From Salisapilia sapeloensis (lineage: Eukaryota; Oomycota; Peronosporomycetes; Peronosporales; Salisapiliaceae), in the NCBI GenBank assembly GCA_023334545.1, contig JAADVB010000056.1:1-64000 (forward strand): DNA of 64,000 nt, read 5' to 3'. The position numbers and the translations under genes are program-made. Numbering within the stretch: position 1 is the stretch's first letter; every line of letters begins with the position of its first letter. The notes beneath the pieces were generated by a model. That model made no database searches and had not been told where the DNA came from. It worked only from the letters and a program-made list of their open reading frames with translations. Of the stretch, positions 39,678 to 51,659 are shown piece after piece.

Positions 39678-41666
39678 ATGGGGACCAGTCGGAAAGAAAA
39701 ATCTACGTTATTGAGCGGCGATGACCTTGAAAAGCAAAATACGAAAAACTTAGATGGCCATGAAGTGCCTGATCTGCATGGATATCATCGCCTACTGCGC
39801 AAACCGTGGGTACAAGGCATCGGTATCCTGCTAGCAATGATCATGGGCGTCTCCTTGGTTCGTTACCTGCTCTTTGGATCCGACACTGCTGGATTACCAG
39901 ACGTTCCCGGTGGTCCTCCTCGCTTCCAAGTTTCACTCGCACCTGAATTTGCTGCCGGTGCCCCCATCACAGGACGACTGCTGCTCTGTGTAGCTACGAA
40001 GAATGCTGTGAACCATCCGTATGGTCAGGACCAGCCTCGGTTCCTCGTCTCGGACAACTTTGATACGCAGCAGCTCTTCGCCGTTGACGTATTTGAATTC
40101 AATACCGGCATTCGAGAGCTCAATGATACTTCCATTGACGGATACCCTCTCGCGGATCTATCTGCTATTCCGGAAGGAGAGTACTGGGTCCAACCTGTAC
40201 TCCACCCGTACGTCCAGTACAACCGATCTGACGGATACAATCTATGGCTTCCAGGTCTAAAGACTTTTGAAGACGGATTTGGCGTCCTAAATGCCCCAGG
40301 CACGATGTTTGGCACCCCGCAACTGGTCAAAATCCAGCAAGACGTCGACTTCCAGCAGCACTTGGTCATTGATCAACTGGCAGAGCCGAGTGCAGACCCA
40401 AAGTATGCGTTCGCCGACACTGTTGCGATGAACAAAGAGCCAGCGTCGAACGAGCTCTTGCATCACGTGACCTACAAAAGTAAGATGTTGTCCGAGTTCT
40501 GGGGCACCGACGTCGAGTTAAAAGCGTGGGTCCTCCTTCCTCATCGCTTCTACGATGCAAGCACGACTGACATGGAGTACCCGATGTTCATCTACCAAAC
40601 GCATTTCAATCGCGACTTTTCCTTCCACTTTCGAACGTCCCCACCGTCTGAAAGTGAGGGATATGACCAGGTAGAAATGACAAAGGAGTGGTACAAGTAC
40701 TATCTGTACCGCAACTGGACATCCGAGCACGAGGATGGTGCGTTCACGGGCAAGCGAGGCATCATCGTCCAGTTGCAGCATGCTAATCCGTACTATGATG
40801 ACTCGTACGCTGTCAATAGCGCCAACATCGGTCCGTACGGAGACGCGATTACGTACGAGTTCCTGCCGTACCTGGCGTCCAAGTACCGTGGCATCAACGC
40901 TGGGTGGGGTCGGACGATGTACGGTGGCTCGACAGGTGGATGGGAGTCCTTGGCGGTGCAGGTTTTCTACCCGGAAGAGTACAATGGCTGCTGGTCCTTC
41001 TGTCCTGACTCGTTCGACTTCCATCGCTTCCAACTCGTGAATCTCTTGGATGACACGAACGCGTACTACCATCGTGGCGACTGGACCGTGAAGGCTCGAG
41101 GCAGTAGACGAGATTACCTTGGTCATGTCCTCGAGACGATGCCGGAGGAGAACCATCATGAGATGACACTCGGGTCGAGAGGTCGAAGTGGCGGACAGTG
41201 GGACGCTTGGCAAGCAGTGTACAGTCCTGTGAATACCACGGATGGGTACCCTGCTGCTATTTGGGACAAGCGAACGGGAGAGATTGATCCGACTGTTGTC
41301 GAGTACTGGGTCGAGAACTATGGCGTCCGACGAAAGCTACAGCGAGAGTGGGAGTCGGAAGGTCTTGGAGAAAAGTTGGTGAACAAACTCCATGTCTATG
41401 TCGGCGTGACGGACAGCTACTACTTGAATGACGGTGTGTTCTTGCTGGAAGACTTTCTCGAGAGCACGACAGCTCCGTACTATAATGGCAGCATCGTGTA
41501 TGGAGTGGAAGACGGTCGTGGGTTTGAGCATTGCTGGACCGGTAGCTTTGACGAGACGTTACCGATGGCGTACTTGACACTCAACCAGCGAATGGTTCCG
41601 CAGATGGTTGACCACGTTGCTGCGACTGCTCCGGAAGGTGCGAACCTCGGGTTTACTTCATACTAG
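39678..41666 (+). CDS. Membrane-anchored esterase-like alpha/beta hydrolase
   Basis: 662 residues, one exon. A hydrophilic N-terminus of about 45 residues is followed by one transmembrane helix (VQGIGILLAMIMGVSLVRYLLF), so it is a type II membrane protein with a large lumenal or outer domain. That domain has several NxS/T sites. A segment YGGSTGGWESLAVQ at about 415 is a G-x-S-x-G nucleophile elbow of putative-esterase type; EYNGCWSFCPDSFDFH follows as in esterase-D-like folds, and a late His (GRGFEHCW) near 616 could complete a triad. The substrate is unknown; relatives that I recall are annotated only as putative esterases or conserved secreted proteins. ATG 39678 is the only reasonable start. 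Confidence 0.65.
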   Translation: MGTSRKEKSTLLSGDDLEKQNTKNLDGHEVPDLHGYHRLLRKPWVQGIGILLAMIMGVSLVRYLLFGSDTAGLPDVPGGPPRFQVSLAPEFAAGAPITGRLLLCVATKNAVNHPYGQDQPRFLVSDNFDTQQLFAVDVFEFNTGIRELNDTSIDGYPLADLSAIPEGEYWVQPVLHPYVQYNRSDGYNLWLPGLKTFEDGFGVLNAPGTMFGTPQLVKIQQDVDFQQHLVIDQLAEPSADPKYAFADTVAMNKEPASNELLHHVTYKSKMLSEFWGTDVELKAWVLLPHRFYDASTTDMEYPMFIYQTHFNRDFSFHFRTSPPSESEGYDQVEMTKEWYKYYLYRNWTSEHEDGAFTGKRGIIVQLQHANPYYDDSYAVNSANIGPYGDAITYEFLPYLASKYRGINAGWGRTMYGGSTGGWESLAVQVFYPEEYNGCWSFCPDSFDFHRFQLVNLLDDTNAYYHRGDWTVKARGSRRDYLGHVLETMPEENHHEMTLGSRGRSGGQWDAWQAVYSPVNTTDGYPAAIWDKRTGEIDPTVVEYWVENYGVRRKLQREWESEGLGEKLVNKLHVYVGVTDSYYLNDGVFLLEDFLESTTAPYYNGSIVYGVEDGRGFEHCWTGSFDETLPMAYLTLNQRMVPQMVDHVAATAPEGANLGFTSY

Positions 41667-42925
41667 GATTTAAATACTAGCTCTTTGTTTTAATTCGTTA
41701 AAGAGGAAGTTTGGTTGTTATTGATGGTGATGAGAAAGCTCGTGGACAAGTATTTCAAGTAGTATTCTGCATTTGTTCCTTGTATGATTGTGCATGGCGT
41801 ACAGCAGTCACGTGATTGCTTTGGGATAGAAAGGTTCTATGCTTCGTACTGAAGCTGGCTACATGCGGAATGTTTGCTCGTAGGATGGCTGTCGGCAATA
41901 TTTTCATAAGGCTAGATAATCTTCTACGTTTAACATGGCTGGAGCCGGAGAAGCCGTACTTTTTTCCATGCATTTCGTATCTTTTCTGAAAGATGCGTCG
42001 ATACGATGGTCCGACCACTAGACGGGGAGTTTCAGAAGAGACTTTTATTTCAACTATCGGCGAGAGCGCTATTAGCAATCAAACAGTCAGAGTAGATGGT
42101 ACAGACTAGCTTTTCGCACATCTTGTATATCTCCGGCGTACGTAAGTTGTTGGTAGGAAAACGACCGCAAGCAAGAATAGTGTCAGAATGCAAACATTTG
42201 GATCTGAAACTTTGTTACGTCCAAAGAGCCGTATCAGCCCAACGATACTACAAGAGGTGCCGATAGAAGCTTAGACGACGATATAGTAGCTTATAAAAAG
42301 AATATTGATGTGGGCTTGGAAGCTGACTCGATGTCAAGCTCACATCCTCGAGCTCCTCTCGCAATCAATTCCTCGCAACACCCTTTTAAAGAGTTGTCCG
42401 TAAGAAAAAACGCATACGCAACTCCGTCTTCATACCAAGTCAGCTCCAAGCAACCTGCTCGAGGCAGTGGTAACCTAGAGCAGCACGAGCCGCTCGTCGG
42501 CAGCTCGGTGTTTGAAGTGGTCTTGAAGCATAATTTTGAAAAAAAGTTCTTCCATAAGTGGGATGAAACGAACGCCGTGGGAGGAGTCCAGAAACGGTTT
42601 GCAGGGAGGAGGTGGCCGTCCGTTATATTCATCGGCGTTGCTCAGAAATAGGCCCTACCATCCAGCGGCAACTGCAGACAGTCGCACCGTGTGTTCCTCC
42701 AGACGCACAACGCCCGAACGTACAGCTCTCGCTAGCACTTCCTCCCTCGAACCTTCCACCAAACACCAGACACCCGAGTCGCGCCACGCTTTCATTCCGC
42801 CTCTCGCGCTTGACAACGACAAAAGAATCCGTCTATCCTCCCCGGAGCGTAGTAGACTTGTTAGTAGCAGTTGCGTCCACCTTTGGTTCCTCCGGAGCTT
42901 TATCTGATTATACACTTTATCCATC
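41667..42925. other. Intergenic stretch with one doubtful small ORF
   Basis: About 1.26 kb between the esterase-like gene and the G-beta gene. Apart from the doubtful ORF at 42291-42632 listed separately, I see nothing coding. Confidence 0.4.
42291..42632 (-). CDS. Doubtful small ORF, 113 codons
   Basis: The minus-strand frame starts at an ATG and reads MNITDGHLLPANRFW, later GCLELTWYEDGVAYAFFL and ARGARGCELDIES. It would be divergent from the G-beta gene with about 290 bases between starts. A plus-strand frame of the same length overlaps it and starts at GTG, so one of the two is a shadow. The amino-acid make-up of the minus frame is the more protein-like, but I recognise no family. Confidence 0.3.
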   Translation of the reverse strand: MNITDGHLLPANRFWTPPTAFVSSHLWKNFFSKLCFKTTSNTELPTSGSCCSRLPLPRAGCLELTWYEDGVAYAFFLTDNSLKGCCEELIARGARGCELDIESASKPTSIFFL

Positions 42926-43963
42926 ATGGGAGATTCTACCGCAGAGCTCAAGAAGAAATGCGAGCAGCTCAAGGACACGATCGAGCAGACGCGAGAAGCC
43001 AAGTCTGACGGTAGTTTCAAAAGCGCTGGCGGCACCGCGAGCGCCAAGGCCGTGCCGGCGGCACCGAAGTGCCGAAGACTGCTAAAAGGCCACTTTGGCA
43101 AGATCTACGCCATGCAGTGGGGCGGCGACAGCTCGAGCCTCGTGTCTGCGTCTCAAGACGGCAAGCTCATCGTCTGGAACGCCCAGTCGACGAACAAGAT
43201 TCAGGCGATCCCGCTCCGATCGTCCTGGGTCATGACCTGTGCCTTTGAGCAAAAGCAGCGCAACATGGTCGCGTGCGGTGGTCTAGATAACTTGTGTTCC
43301 ATTTTCCATTTATCCCAGGCGCAAGTCATGCGTGCCACCAAGGAGCTTGCGGCGCACGACGGGTACTTGTCCTGCTGCCGTTTCATCGACGAAACGAGCA
43401 TCGTCACGTCGAGTGGGGACTCGACCTGCATCCTGTGGGACGTCGAGAGTGGCGAGGTCAAGACGACGTTCCGTGAACATGCAGGTGACGTGATGAGCGT
43501 GAGTATCAATCCGCATAACCCGAACATGTTCATCAGCGGCTCGTGCGACTCGACGGCCAAGGTCTGGGACATCCGCACAGGCAAGTCGACGCACACGTTT
43601 CCTGGCCACGAGTCGGACATCAACTCGGTGGACTTCTTCCCATCAGGAGATGCGCTCGGGACTGGGTCGGATGATTCGTCATGCCGGCTCTTTGACCTGC
43701 GTGCATACGGCGAGCTCAACAACTTTAGCAACGACAAGATCCTGTGCGGCATCACGTCCGTCGCGTTCTCCAAGTCCGGTCGCTTCCTCTTTGCCGGGTA
43801 TGATGACTACAACTGCTACTGCTGGGACGTGCTCAGTACGTCTGGGCAGCACGTCTATCAGCTCGCTGGTCACGAGAACCGTGTGTCGTGCCTTGGTATC
43901 AATCCGTCCGGACAGGCACTGTGCACAGGTAGTTGGGACACGTTGCTCAAGATTTGGGCCTAA
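42926..43963 (+). CDS. GPB1: Heterotrimeric G-protein beta subunit
   Basis: 345 residues, one exon, close to the usual 340. An N-terminal coiled-coil ([20 protein letters not shown]) should pair with a gamma subunit. It is followed by seven WD40 repeats with the expected WD/WN ends: [50 protein letters not shown] and LLKIWA at the C-terminus. Sequences such as [15 protein letters not shown] and [10 protein letters not shown] are diagnostic of true G-beta rather than other WD proteins. It works at the plasma membrane with G-alpha; in Phytophthora G-beta is needed for sporulation. The insert between the coiled-coil and WD1 ([16 protein letters not shown]) is Ala-rich. Confidence 0.95.
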   Translation: MGDSTAELKKKCEQLKDTIEQTREAKSDGSFKSAGGTASAKAVPAAPKCRRLLKGHFGKIYAMQWGGDSSSLVSASQDGKLIVWNAQSTNKIQAIPLRSSWVMTCAFEQKQRNMVACGGLDNLCSIFHLSQAQVMRATKELAAHDGYLSCCRFIDETSIVTSSGDSTCILWDVESGEVKTTFREHAGDVMSVSINPHNPNMFISGSCDSTAKVWDIRTGKSTHTFPGHESDINSVDFFPSGDALGTGSDDSSCRLFDLRAYGELNNFSNDKILCGITSVAFSKSGRFLFAGYDDYNCYCWDVLSTSGQHVYQLAGHENRVSCLGINPSGQALCTGSWDTLLKIWA

Positions 43964-44599
43964 GCTCGAAGCCAATCGCGTCGAGAGAGCAGACTTTGCA
44001 TGACCATACGACTTTCTTCCATTTGAAAATAAAAGGACATTGAAACCTTTGCCATGGCATGACATGATCTTTTCGTGTATTGAACGAGACAAGTGTTGAT
44101 TAGATTTGAAGTTGCTTTTATGATTGATATTAGTTTACTCCATACGCTTGTCTAGTTCATGTGTATCGTCCTCGACGTCTGCATTGTCTCTGAAGGCTGG
44201 TGGAATGATCTATTTGTATCTCGAGACTTGTACATTCCATCGAATGCCCAGTTGCTCCAACTCCTTTCGCATTTCGTCCGATATGGTCCTCTCCCCACTT
44301 CTCACCCTTTTCGCCCACAGTCCTAGACGAAACCCACTGGATGCAAGTGACCAAGGTGCTTCCACCGGAACGACAAATTTCTTTGATATAGCGACATGTC
44401 CACGTCGCTACTTGCAGTATCTCATCGCAGGCAATGCTTTCACAGATGCGATCAGCTCTTGACGATGCACTTTGCTCCAAGTGAAGTGCATGCCGTCGAG
44501 TTCGTGCTCATTGTGCTTGTACACCTCTTTATAAGCACCTCGTCGGATTCCATGCACCGCTCTACCTAGCTTTAATCCATCCGTTCCTAGTGGTCACTC
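43964..44599. other. Intergenic stretch, nothing recognised
   Basis: About 640 bases after the G-beta gene, holding its 3' UTR and short overlapping frames only. Confidence 0.4.
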
Positions 44600-45820
44600 G
44601 TGGCTTTTGGAAGTGAAAGATGGGGCTTGGAAAGCTGTTGGTACGTCGGTATGTCCATACTAGGTGTAGAATGTCCGCAAGACGGGCATGATAACTTGGC
44701 CCTACCGACCCTTTCGACGATTTAAGGTGAGTCCAAGGGTTTTCAACTCCCTCATCGCTTCTTATACGTAATTGATGTATTGATTGTGGTTGCAAACACC
44801 ATTCCACGCTCTGCCGAGTGCATGGTCGTGCATGTACTCTGGCCATGGCTCTTCACGAGGGACTATGAACCTTCGCAGGACGCTTGCACGGCCATATATC
44901 TTTTAGTAAAGACGAAGACCCGGCATCATAAACTTCGTCCATGTCATCTCGCTTACATTCCATACGAACCCGATTTCATCCAGCCGTCTGACATGCGCTT
45001 CCAATATATCTTGATTACGTCAAAAGCAACAAAGACGACTGCCGAGTTTGAGGTCCCAACTCGGACGAGGCCATACTGGGTCTCCATAGGGCAAGATCAA
45101 TGTCTGTGGCACGAGGCAGTCTCCGTATAGAGTACGATAGGCTTCCAGTGCTGGCAGCTCCATCATTTCAAAGTAGTGATCTTTCCAGTTAGCAACTGGA
45201 AGCCCGATCTTGGCAAGCTCTCGGATGATGAAGCGGTGGAGACTCGGGCTAGAGGAATTGCTCATCGTGCTCATATACATCGTACCAAGTCGAATGCCTC
45301 CCAATTCCTCCGACCAAGGTTGATACAGTTTATCGCTTGCATTCTCTGTTTTCCTTTGGATACTTCTGATAATGATGTGCCTGGAATGACGAACGAGTGT
45401 TGAACAGCAACATGGTTTTCGCGCTGGTAGAATTCCTGCATGGCACATACGAGAAGATAATCACGTCGTCGACGGGCGGTAAGCTTTTCAATTGATTCCA
45501 AGGGCAGAATTGGGTACAATAAAGTAAATTATTTTGACGAGAAACATGCCTTTGACGGACGGCTCAGAATTGCTCATCGACGCATTCGCCCGACCAGCAC
45601 AGCCATACTCGCCATCGAGGACGAATCGTGTGGTGGAAAAGCGCGTACTGGCTAAAAGATAGCTCCATCGTCCAAACAGCTGGCAGATCTGGTAACTTGG
45701 ACGAAAGTGTCCAAGATTCACATTGAGGCGAGTTATTCCAAGAAAGTCTTAGGCGGGACTTCGGAGTAGTATGCTTTCGAGAGACAAAAGGCAGATGAGC
45801 CGTGGGTTGCCTTGACATGG
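44600..45820 (-). pseudogene. Relic of an oomycete helicase-associated-domain-like repeat protein
   Basis: Reading the minus strand downward gives repeat units of the kind found in oomycete proteins annotated with helicase-associated-like domains: ALEAYRTLYGDCLVPQTLILP followed by DPVWPRPSWDLKLGSRL, then HVRRLDEIGFVWNVSEMTW and FIVPREEPWPE. The pattern is Trp..aL..Y...hG...VP..f.VP....WP...w..kLG..v, then a linker ending LdeiGFvW. In-frame TGA follows shortly after LGSRLCCF and TAA after GLRLY, and further stops come in the next unit. Frame changes occur upstream (FIVPNSALGIN). The locus is therefore a multi-stop pseudogene. Its limits are approximate. Confidence 0.65.
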
Positions 45821-47732
45821 TTTCACTTTCGTACTGAGTATTGTCATTTCCGTTTACATTTACCGACTACCGGCTATTTTAAGCGAAAGCGAAGGAGTAC
45901 TGGCATCCGTACTGGTTTCCCATATGTGCTCAAAAATATATGGGTGTAGACGGCTACGCATATCTGCAGTACATGTGCCGCATAGCTTTCCGCCCACACG
46001 AATCCCTCACAATACCGCCGACGTCCCTTTTTCGTATGTATATCTTCAATCATCCCACCTTAGAGCTCGCATATCTTCGCTCCGTGCATCTTCTTCAGTT
46101 CATTTCGGTCGTCAAAATGTCCATTGTTAGCTGCCTTCGTATATAGACTCCTTCAGGTTGCCTTGCCAGTTTTGTTAAATGCAAGACATTTCAGGCATAC
46201 TTTGAGCTCCCTCTGGTTGACCGGCACACGTTAGTGAAGAAGTGACCTCCAGGATGACCCGGCTTCCCTGGAGGTCTTGCAAATTGAGTGCGGGTTGCTG
46301 GTTGTTGGTTGCGCGCGCTGTGGGGAATCGGAGAATGGGCAGTTTTGTTCAAGGCTCGAAAGAGAGGATGTGACATTAGGCTGGAAAGGTAGCTGAAGGG
46401 TCCGAGAGGATTACGATGAATAAATGCAGATAAATAAGAGAAGATTGGAAATAATCAAGAAATATATTGCCCAACACGAAAAGTCTTTAGACGGCAGTCC
46501 TGCTCCTTTTTCATCCATTATCCTTGAAAATATACCGAGAAATAAGATTACCTTACTACTACCATTCCGAAAACTACTCAGCAAAGTCCTCTCCGTATTG
46601 TATTTTTCGTAAAATCATTTTTGGCAGTCTAAGATTTACATTTTGGAGGTCTTACATTCGAGTCTGATGATTCAATGAACCGGCGTAGGAAAGTTTGAGT
46701 AGAACCAACAGTAACTACGACGCAAGTAGGGAGCTGACGGAGCTGAAAGTGATCATGGAAATTTATGGCAAAAGCGCATAACATGGAGTTTAGTTGGCGA
46801 ACAACAGTGCTCAAGTTACAACTGGTGCTCGGTGACAATCGTACATTGCATATTTGACTTCGATTCCATCATACTCGTCTATTCGCTGTCCATGCATCCA
46901 AGCCGCAACTCTGCGTGAATTAAAAATAGCTTGCTATCCTTAATATCTACGTTGTGAACTAAAGTTCCTCTACTCTGACTAGCAGCTTGATGTCTGAGAG
47001 AGATCCCACACTTAATTTTGATAAGTTCACACAAGAAAAGATGATACGCGTAAACTGCGTGTCTAGTCAGGCTATACGAGCTTATAAAGCTGCATTTTAA
47101 GCATATGAACAAGATTCAAGTGGTGTCTACTGAGATGATCAAAGTATAAATTTGACGCCATATTTATTCCAGTGACAAAATTCTGATTTACGTTGCTAGC
47201 AGTTACATCTCACTGGATGCTACTGGTCATTTGTACCCCTTGAATGCCAGTGAAATTTCCCTGGGTACAACTAGATAGATAAAGAAAGGATACTTTGACG
47301 CCATGATAAAGTACCACTGTCTCCACTCACTTGCATTTGACTCATTACGTCATCTGCATAGTGCATGCACAGAATCCCTTTTAAGCTTTACTTCTGGGTA
47401 CATCCTGTTAGAACGAGAGCCATACGTTGGATGGTCATCGGTACATGGGACTGAACTATACATCAACCCATGACAGGAAGTCGAGTCCGTAGGGACGCCC
47501 TTAGTGCTTTATGTCGTTCAAATCATCGTTAAAACAGCTTTACTTTTCAAGATGTTTTCGTGGCATCGCGCTGCTTTATTAACCCATCTCGAAATGAATC
47601 GTATCTGGTTGTACCCAGTGGAATATCCTTGTCCTCTGAATCAAATCCAGCTACAGTCTCATTTCCCATTTCGACCTTCCAAGCTTCACTGTCAATCAAG
47701 TAGAAATATACTTCTTATCAAAAAGGTTGACT
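45821..47732. other. Gene-poor stretch
   Basis: About 1.9 kb of moderately AT-rich sequence without a convincing gene. It includes a hairpin at 46244-46276. The phrase tttgacgccat recurs near 47153 and 47295. I see no transposase-like frame. Confidence 0.4.
46244..46276. repeat. Hairpin, 9-bp perfect arms
   Basis: GACCTCCAG at 46244-46252 and CTGGAGGTC at 46268-46276 form a perfect inverted repeat with a 15-base loop. Confidence 0.55.
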
Positions 47733-48632
47733 ATGTCTACACTTAGAAGTACGAACAAAATACTATGGGAGTATGCTGGGGAAGGAGGTCTAGAAGGCGT
47801 TCGCAAAATGATTCAAAAAGGTGGTGATGTGAACTATAAGGATGAAGCGAACGGCATTCGGTGGACACCGATAATAGCGGCAGCAATTCGGGGTCATGGC
47901 AAAGTGACCGAGCTATTATTACAGCATGGTGCGGACGTCAACCAGCAGACTACAGAGGGTAGTACTCCCCTTCATGTCGCTGCTCGTACTGGATATGTGG
48001 AAGTGAAAAAACTGTTGCAATATGGAGCGGATATTGATAAGCAGAATATCGTTGGTTATACTCCACTTCATATTGCTATCCGATCCGGAAGATTGGAGGT
48101 GGCAAAGACGCTCTTACAAAATGGAGCAGAGGTCGATAAGCAGGCCAATAGTGGTTGTACGCCGCTTTATGACGCTGTCCGTTTTGGAAAGATAAAGACT
48201 AACGACCTACTATTCCAATATGGAGGGGACGTTGAAAAGCAAGACGGATTGAGTGATACTCCAATTCACATGACTGCCAATATTAAACGAGTGAAAGTTA
48301 TAAATGTACTCATAGAATATGGCGCGGATATCAATAAGCAAGATGATGTTGTTCCTACTCCACTTCATATAGCTGCCCGCAGTGGAAATGTTGGGGCTGC
48401 GATTGTGCTACTACAAAATGGTGCAGAAGTAGACAAACGAAGCATGTGGGGTCGTACTCCACTTCATTGTGCTTTTGGAAGCGGAAATTGCGACATTGTG
48501 GAGTTGTTAGCCGATTGGGGAGCAAATCCGAACGTGACAAATAATCTTGGTGTATCTACAACAGGAGCAGTTTCCTCTAGGGCAAGTCCTAATTCTACGG
48601 AAATCATTGAAACTCTTGCGAGGGCTGCCTAG
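47733..48632 (+). CDS. Ankyrin-repeat protein
   Basis: 299 residues from ATG 47733 (the frame opens two codons earlier at TTG). It is almost entirely ankyrin repeats of 33 residues, about seven to eight, with clear TPLHxAA cores: TPLHVAARTGYVEV, TPLHIAIRSGRLEV, TPLYDAVRFGK, TPLHIAARSGNVGA, TPLHCAFGSGNCDIVELL. Codon use is more AT-rich than in the large genes around. The frame stops at TAG 48630-48632, but the same frame is open again immediately after it to 49121, so the gene may once have been longer. Likely a cytosolic protein-binding module; family copies of this kind are numerous in oomycetes. Confidence 0.75.
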   Translation: MSTLRSTNKILWEYAGEGGLEGVRKMIQKGGDVNYKDEANGIRWTPIIAAAIRGHGKVTELLLQHGADVNQQTTEGSTPLHVAARTGYVEVKKLLQYGADIDKQNIVGYTPLHIAIRSGRLEVAKTLLQNGAEVDKQANSGCTPLYDAVRFGKIKTNDLLFQYGGDVEKQDGLSDTPIHMTANIKRVKVINVLIEYGADINKQDDVVPTPLHIAARSGNVGAAIVLLQNGAEVDKRSMWGRTPLHCAFGSGNCDIVELLADWGANPNVTNNLGVSTTGAVSSRASPNSTEIIETLARAA

Positions 48633-49121
48633 AGATATAAGCGACAGACCGTCCAGGGCTCTTTACGCCAGTCCATCCTCCAAAAGTCAATAGACGAAAT
48701 GATATCGAGATACGAACGCGTGAGAAACGAGATGGAGATGCTCATAGATTGCGAGTGGAAACGTACGCTCGCCTTTGTCCTGTACCATCATAAGATCGAG
48801 ATGCTCTACTTTGCATTCCAGATGGATGATACCGACGAGGGGGATGAACTTATCAACTGGATCGGTAGCAAGAAGTGGGTTGAAGCAGCAACATCTTCAG
48901 AGAGCTCGACCTTCATGCTGCTCAAAGAAATATTTGAAGATTTAGATGCAATGGAACGTATGCTATGGTATGGCTTTGACATCTACGCAGGCTCCAACGA
49001 TAAGAGATCGGTGGCGGAGGTACTCTACATTAAGAAGGTAAGGAATGAAACGCAAAGTATGATCACGGAGATCATGAAGCCCGAGAATATGGAGCGAGCT
49101 AGGAGAATAATTGCAAGCTAG
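48633..49121 (+). pseudogene. In-frame open extension of the ankyrin gene beyond TAG
   Basis: After the TAG the same reading frame continues for 162 codons without a stop and looks like real protein: RYKRQTVQGSLRQS, then SRYERVRNEMEMLIDCEWKR, YHHKIEMLYFAFQ, and ends ERARRIIAS. It is probably helical. An ATG at 48699 could start a separate 140-residue gene. The alternatives are a single nonsense mutation in a longer ankyrin protein, or an in-frame 81-bp intron 48552-48632 (GTATCT..CCTAG) that would remove the stop. I cannot decide. Confidence 0.45.
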
Positions 49122-51659
49122 GCGATGTTTAGGCAGGACGAAGCTAATTGATCAACTTTTCACTTTTCATTTTCTAGTGTCCAAGTGTCGCATCTGCTGC
49201 GTTATATGAATTTGATCATCCAAACCAAAGAGAAGCGTAAATGCCGATGACCGAAAGAGATTCGGATGCAGCAGTTTGTCGATGAAGCATAGGCAAAAGC
49301 CATAATCAACAGCTTCCGTCAAAATAGTTTTGGTTGTAAAGGAGAGATACATTGACTTCGAGTAGTTTACGATATTAAGTGTATGTGCAGACACGTACTA
49401 GTCGCAACCTAGTCTACCTGTTCAGCCGTTCTTGATCATGCTTCTTATGGATATGTACCGGTGCTAAGCCGGTCCGTTGATGACTATGTGAAGGATTAAA
49501 CGATTGACATCAGTTAGGGAAGATATAATACTTATACTCTGTTTTACAGAAGTCGAAAAATAGATATTTGATCTATTGCTACAGAATCGCACTAACATTC
49601 AATTATTCGTCGTTTTAATGTGCATCGAGTCTGTCGCGGTTTATTAGGCGATCAGCAAAGTGTCTGCCTTTACTTAAAACCTCAAGCGTGTACAATTAAT
49701 CTGTAAAAGATAGTTTGCATGCCACAGTAGCAACATTCGAGTTTTCTATATCAGTTCGTGGAAACGCATGCGTTCGACAAGTGGATTGGTTTTTAAATCG
49801 ATAGCTAAAACTAATTGGTGCCCCCGCACGCTAAACGCAAAACATAAGTAGGAATCGCTTTATGCCCCAGTACACCACAGGGATTTTGAATTCTGTGCTT
49901 CTCATTTAATTTGAAGGCAATAGACTTAAGCGAACAGATACCGCGGATACATGAATTTAGCTCTACTGATTGTAAAATATTACGCATATGATACCGTCAC
50001 ACAAAGTCTTTTTATAATTTGGCAAATTTGCCCTAGAGCAGATAGCGGCAAATACTAACTCTTGTTCCATCTCGAGCTTGAATAGAGCTACGATAATGTC
50101 TTACCACCCGGTTATCTGGTACTAGCTATTGTCACTTATCTGAACGTCTTGTAAAGACATTGCCTCTCATGAATTACAAAAGCAGGATTAAGCTCCACGT
50201 CATATGTACTTTGCAACTGGAGCAGAGTGGTAACATCAAGCTTATAATGTCTAATCATATACGTTTCGACTTCAAAGTGAGGATATAACCATGACGCCTT
50301 CTCTGCAGTACCTCAATCGCTGTATACATTAATCGACCAGAGGTCTTTCTGTGAAATATGCAAACAACTATTAAAATACTGGTCATCTATGGCTATAAAG
50401 TTTGAACCCTTGGTTGATTGGTTTTACAAAATCATCTACGTTTCTCATGCTCAATAGCACTACTTTCAAGCTCTCCTGCATCAAACTAGCTCCCTATTAG
50501 GCGGAGTCAAATCTAGTAAAACTTTACCTAATTTTATCTTGTGCAAATTCTCGCTTTTACCCAGTTACTCATCTTTGTCTTTAACAATATATAGCACCTC
50601 CGGATGTGTATATTTTGTAAAGTTAGTGACTAATTAATGAGTTTTCGGTCTGAAATGCTTCACTATTGTGAATAGTGTAGGACATCGCTTTGGATACCAT
50701 ACACATCATTTTCATTTTCATTTGGTTGGTTCCATATCTTGTAACATATTTAAGCTATATGATATAGCATATACGGAATTGTTTTTCGACTAGCAGCCCG
50801 CAAGATGATATGCTATCAAGAACAGCATGGAAGTTGTATCACTCCTAAAGATTGTGCCAATACTGTCCGTAACTTTCAATCAAATCTAGTAGAGTTAACG
50901 AAAGCATCACAGTGCCATGTCCACTACTAGCTTGCAGGGTTGTGCAGTATAAATAAATATTAGGATTAATTTAAGTGATTAGTTCCTTTTCTGAGGTTAA
51001 CCGCAGTTTCCCGTCGAGATTTGCTATCAGTGCTATCTATAATGCAAGTCTGAAGATCAAACTATAGATTTATTTATCAATCATTATCTTGAGAGATGTG
51101 AAACATATCTATTTATATGTTTCTGAATAGCCTTGCTATTGATACTGTGATATATGTAAAACTGTTTCTGAACGACCTCTTTTCAATTGGTTTGCTGTGT
51201 ACATGCAGGATAGTTGCCAAGTAGTTGCATTGTAGCTCGGTGCCGTATACGAGACTGTGACTTAGTCCCAGATTGTCTTGACCTCCGCATTCAATTAGAA
51301 GCGAGAAAGAATATCTCTAAGTACGGAGGCATTGATATGTTGGTTATCACTGACGACATTCTAGTCGAACTGCGTCCAATGTATGAAATAGAAACCTCTA
51401 GCCCGTCTTCAGGTTTCGTAGACGAAAAAACAATACTATGGGCCCAGCCACAGCCATACCACACAGACACTTCGAGTTGTACAGGACGCTTCAAAGACCT
51501 TCTTCACTTCAACAGTTAATTTTAATGCTAATGCTCCCGTCGACTTTGACATAGGAGTTAGCAGTACACTGGTCGTACTCACTTTTCCTCCATCTACTAG
51601 TGCGCTTCCACTTCCGACCCTACGACCTTTCGCGCTCTACCTTGAGGTGTACTCTTACA

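Noticed and set aside
49400-51200. Possible LTR retrotransposon remnant
   Set aside because: AT-richer sequence and scattered suggestive words, but no reverse transcriptase, integrase, paired LTRs or target-site duplication could be read.
51214-51519. 101-codon ORF in the gene-poor stretch
   Set aside because: It starts at TTG, has no recognisable motif and sits in a region without other coding signs.
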